This document shows positions 62,000 through 64,000 of a DNA stretch of 64,000 bases, piece after piece. The notes under the pieces are model-generated. The model was not told the DNA's origin and made no database searches. It saw nothing but the letters and a program-made list of their open reading frames with translations. Both the position numbers and the translations under genes were made by a program. Source of the DNA: an uncultured Eubacterium sp. (GTDB lineage Bacteria > Bacillota > Clostridia > Lachnospirales > Lachnospiraceae). Each line of letters opens with the position of its first letter. The stretch's first letter is position 1. The stretch covers positions 1-64,000 of the forward strand of contig CAJFUA010000072.1 of the NCBI GenBank assembly GCA_904420085.1, read 5' to 3'.

Positions 62000-62468
62000 G
62001 TTAGTTTCTATTGAAGAAATTGTTCCTATTATGAAAGAACAGATGGCGGAAGGCGGGAAGGTGAGTTTTACCCCAAAAGGAAACAGTATGCTTCCTCTCT
62101 TTCGCAGTGACAGGGATGTGGTAACCTTGTCACCCCCCCGGTTCCCGTTAAAAAAATACAGCATTGTCTTTTATCAGAGAAAAAACGGACAGTATGTACT
62201 CCACAGGCTGGTCGGGAAAAAAGAATCCGGTTATATTATGCGGGGAGATAACCAATATCAAAATGAGTATGGCATTATGGAAGAACAGATTATTGCGGTA
62301 GTCTCAGAATTTGTAAGAAATGGGAAAAGTCATTATATAACGGATAAGGGATACCGGTGGTATTGCATTTTTTGGAGCAGGACAATGTATCTGCGAAAGA
62401 TGTATAAAATCCTGCGGCATATGGCAGGCAGAATGAAGCGAAAAATATCGGGATATAAAAGCAGATAG
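61992..62468 (+). CDS. S24/S26 family (signal-peptidase-like) peptidase
   Basis: VSFTPKGNSMLPLFRSDRDVVTLSP (GxSMxP) and VLHRLVG motifs; overlaps the PqqD gene; probable TTG start at 61992. Confidence 0.78.
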   Translation: MNKLVSIEEIVPIMKEQMAEGGKVSFTPKGNSMLPLFRSDRDVVTLSPPRFPLKKYSIVFYQRKNGQYVLHRLVGKKESGYIMRGDNQYQNEYGIMEEQIIAVVSEFVRNGKSHYITDKGYRWYCIFWSRTMYLRKMYKILRHMAGRMKRKISGYKSR

Positions 62469-62506
62469 AGAAAGATGAAATACAAATAAGGAAGAAAGAA
62501 TGAAAC

Positions 62507-64000
62507 ATGAAAAATTCAGCGGGTTTAAGATGGATTATTAAAAACAGCAAAAAAGAAATTCCCCATATTATTATTTTGAGTATTTCGAATATTGTACTGG
62601 CTCTGGTAAGCACCGGGCTTGCGTTGGTGAGTAAGTATGCCATTGATGCGGCACAGAAGGCGGCAGGAGCAGCCAGTCGCCAGGAGTTTGTGCATTACCG
62701 TAATCTGATTATTATGTTTGGCATGGTAATACTGCTTATTATCATTGGCAGATTACTGCTTAGAATTTATGCACAGAGTCTTACCATAAAGGTACAGGCA
62801 CGTCTGGAAATGGCCATGCGTACCGGACTTTTTCAGAAAATTCTGGCAAAAAAATATGAAGAAATTAATGTCTTTCACAGTGGAGAATTAATGAATCGGA
62901 TGACCAGCGATATCAAAATTGTGACCGAGGGAATTACAGGAATCGTTCCAAATCTTCTGTATTTTATTGCACAGTTTGTGGGAGCTTTTGTAGTACTGAT
63001 GATTTTTGACTGGAAATTTACCATGGTATTTATTATCGGGGGGGTACTGATATCTTCTGTGACATTACTGTTTCGGAGCAAATTGAAAAGCCTGCATAAA
63101 GAAGTACAGGAGACCGACGGAAAGGTCCGTTCGTTCTTTCAGGAAGCCATTGAAAGTATACTGGTGGTAAAGACCTTCGGAATTGAAAAAAAGTTTCAGG
63201 AAAAAGGCGACCGGCTCCAACAGGTGAATTACAATGCAAAAATGAAACGCAGACGCATCAGCATCTGTGCAAATGCAGGATTTTCTTTTGTCTTTAACGG
63301 AGGATATCTGCTGGCGCTTGTGTGGTGTGCTTTAAAAGTCTGCACAAATGCCATGACCTACGGAACTTTAACAGCGGTATTGCAGTTGATTTCCCAGATA
63401 CAGACTCCCTTTGTGAATATTACAAAAGTCGTGCCTCAGTACTATGCCGTTTTAGCTTCAGCAGAGCGGATTATGGAGATAGAAGAAGTAAAAGAAGAAG
63501 AGAAAACCGGGAATCTGATATCCGCCGGACAGTTTTATCAGGATTTTTCTCATGGAGCGTTTGAAAATATTTCTTTTAATTATGGCAGGGAAAGTGTTCT
63601 GGAGGAAGGAAATGTTTCCTTTGATAAAGGAGATTTTGTTGCAATCCGGGGAATTTCCGGTATTGGAAAAAGTACCCTTATGAAAATGCTCTTAGGTGTG
63701 TTCAACCCCCAAAAAGGTTCTATCCGGCTGTACAGAAAAGATGGCACATATGTGGAGGCAGGCGCTGATACAAGGGGATTATTTTCTTATGTTCCTCAGG
63801 GAAATTATCTTTTCAGCGGCACGTTAAGAGAAAACATCCTGTTGATCTGCCCTGATGCAACAGAGGAAGAAATCAATAAAGCTTTGGAGATCAGTGACAT
63901 GAAAGACTTTGTCCGGACTCTGCCGGAAGGACTTGATACGGTAATTGGCGAAAAAGGTCTGGGTATTTCAGAAGGACAGGCACAAAGACTCGCCATTGCC
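62507..64000 (+). CDS. ABC transporter ATP-binding protein/permease, C-terminus truncated by window edge
   Basis: MKNSAGLRWIIKNSKKEIPHIIILSISNIVLALVSTGL..; Walker A GISGIGKSTLMKMLLG; signature-like ISEGQAQRLAIA; open to the window edge, so absent from ORF track. Confidence 0.9.
   Translation, partial: MKNSAGLRWIIKNSKKEIPHIIILSISNIVLALVSTGLALVSKYAIDAAQKAAGAASRQEFVHYRNLIIMFGMVILLIIIGRLLLRIYAQSLTIKVQARLEMAMRTGLFQKILAKKYEEINVFHSGELMNRMTSDIKIVTEGITGIVPNLLYFIAQFVGAFVVLMIFDWKFTMVFIIGGVLISSVTLLFRSKLKSLHKEVQETDGKVRSFFQEAIESILVVKTFGIEKKFQEKGDRLQQVNYNAKMKRRRISICANAGFSFVFNGGYLLALVWCALKVCTNAMTYGTLTAVLQLISQIQTPFVNITKVVPQYYAVLASAERIMEIEEVKEEEKTGNLISAGQFYQDFSHGAFENISFNYGRESVLEEGNVSFDKGDFVAIRGISGIGKSTLMKMLLGVFNPQKGSIRLYRKDGTYVEAGADTRGLFSYVPQGNYLFSGTLRENILLICPDATEEEINKALEISDMKDFVRTLPEGLDTVIGEKGLGISEGQAQRLAIA

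Noticed and set aside
1-64000. CRISPR array, prophage, IS transposase, rRNA or tRNA genes
   Set aside because: No regularly spaced direct repeats, no integrase/transposase/Cas ORFs, no rRNA-like or CCA-ending cloverleaf sequence recognised by eye.

Overview
This 64 kb window looks like chromosomal DNA from a spore-forming Clostridia, probably Lachnospiraceae (inferred from gene content and order; no database search was possible). Most of it is core genome. On the left are ABC-F, a GH13-like protein, TraX, a GH16 glucanase, luxS, an rsmH paralogue, trpS, a GyrB/ParE plus GyrA/ParC-type pair, a glucosaminidase and a PrsA-like lipoprotein. In the middle are YfhO/GtrA, two LRR surface proteins, argG and argCJBD. 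These are followed by a frame-split Na/Pi cotransporter with a PhoB/PhoR-like pair, comEA-RR-HK-GerMN-comEC, holA, rpsT, gpr, spoIIP, dut, nrdG, malic enzyme, rho, rpmE, DUF1385, prmC, prfA and cpsB-wzz-cpsD. At the right edge is a packed NTP_transf_5 / HPrK-like / PqqD (RRE) / S24-S26 peptidase / ABC exporter cassette that resembles lasso-peptide or RiPP tailoring modules but has no visible precursor. The most interesting observations are: (1) that cassette; (2) an ABC-F protein whose motif losses all fall in one composite ATP site; (3) a GH13-family protein lacking the whole catalytic triad; (4) a 264-bp nested inverted-repeat element filling the spoIIP/dut gap; (5) an iterated 13-mer dyad array before trpS; (6) comEC apparently starting at AUA; (7) a frame break at A8 in the Pho-box-preceded Na/Pi transporter; (8) an MFS gene with an out-of-frame 5' deletion; (9) a duplicated leader shared by argJ and an LRR gene. 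No rRNA, tRNA, CRISPR array or transposase was seen.
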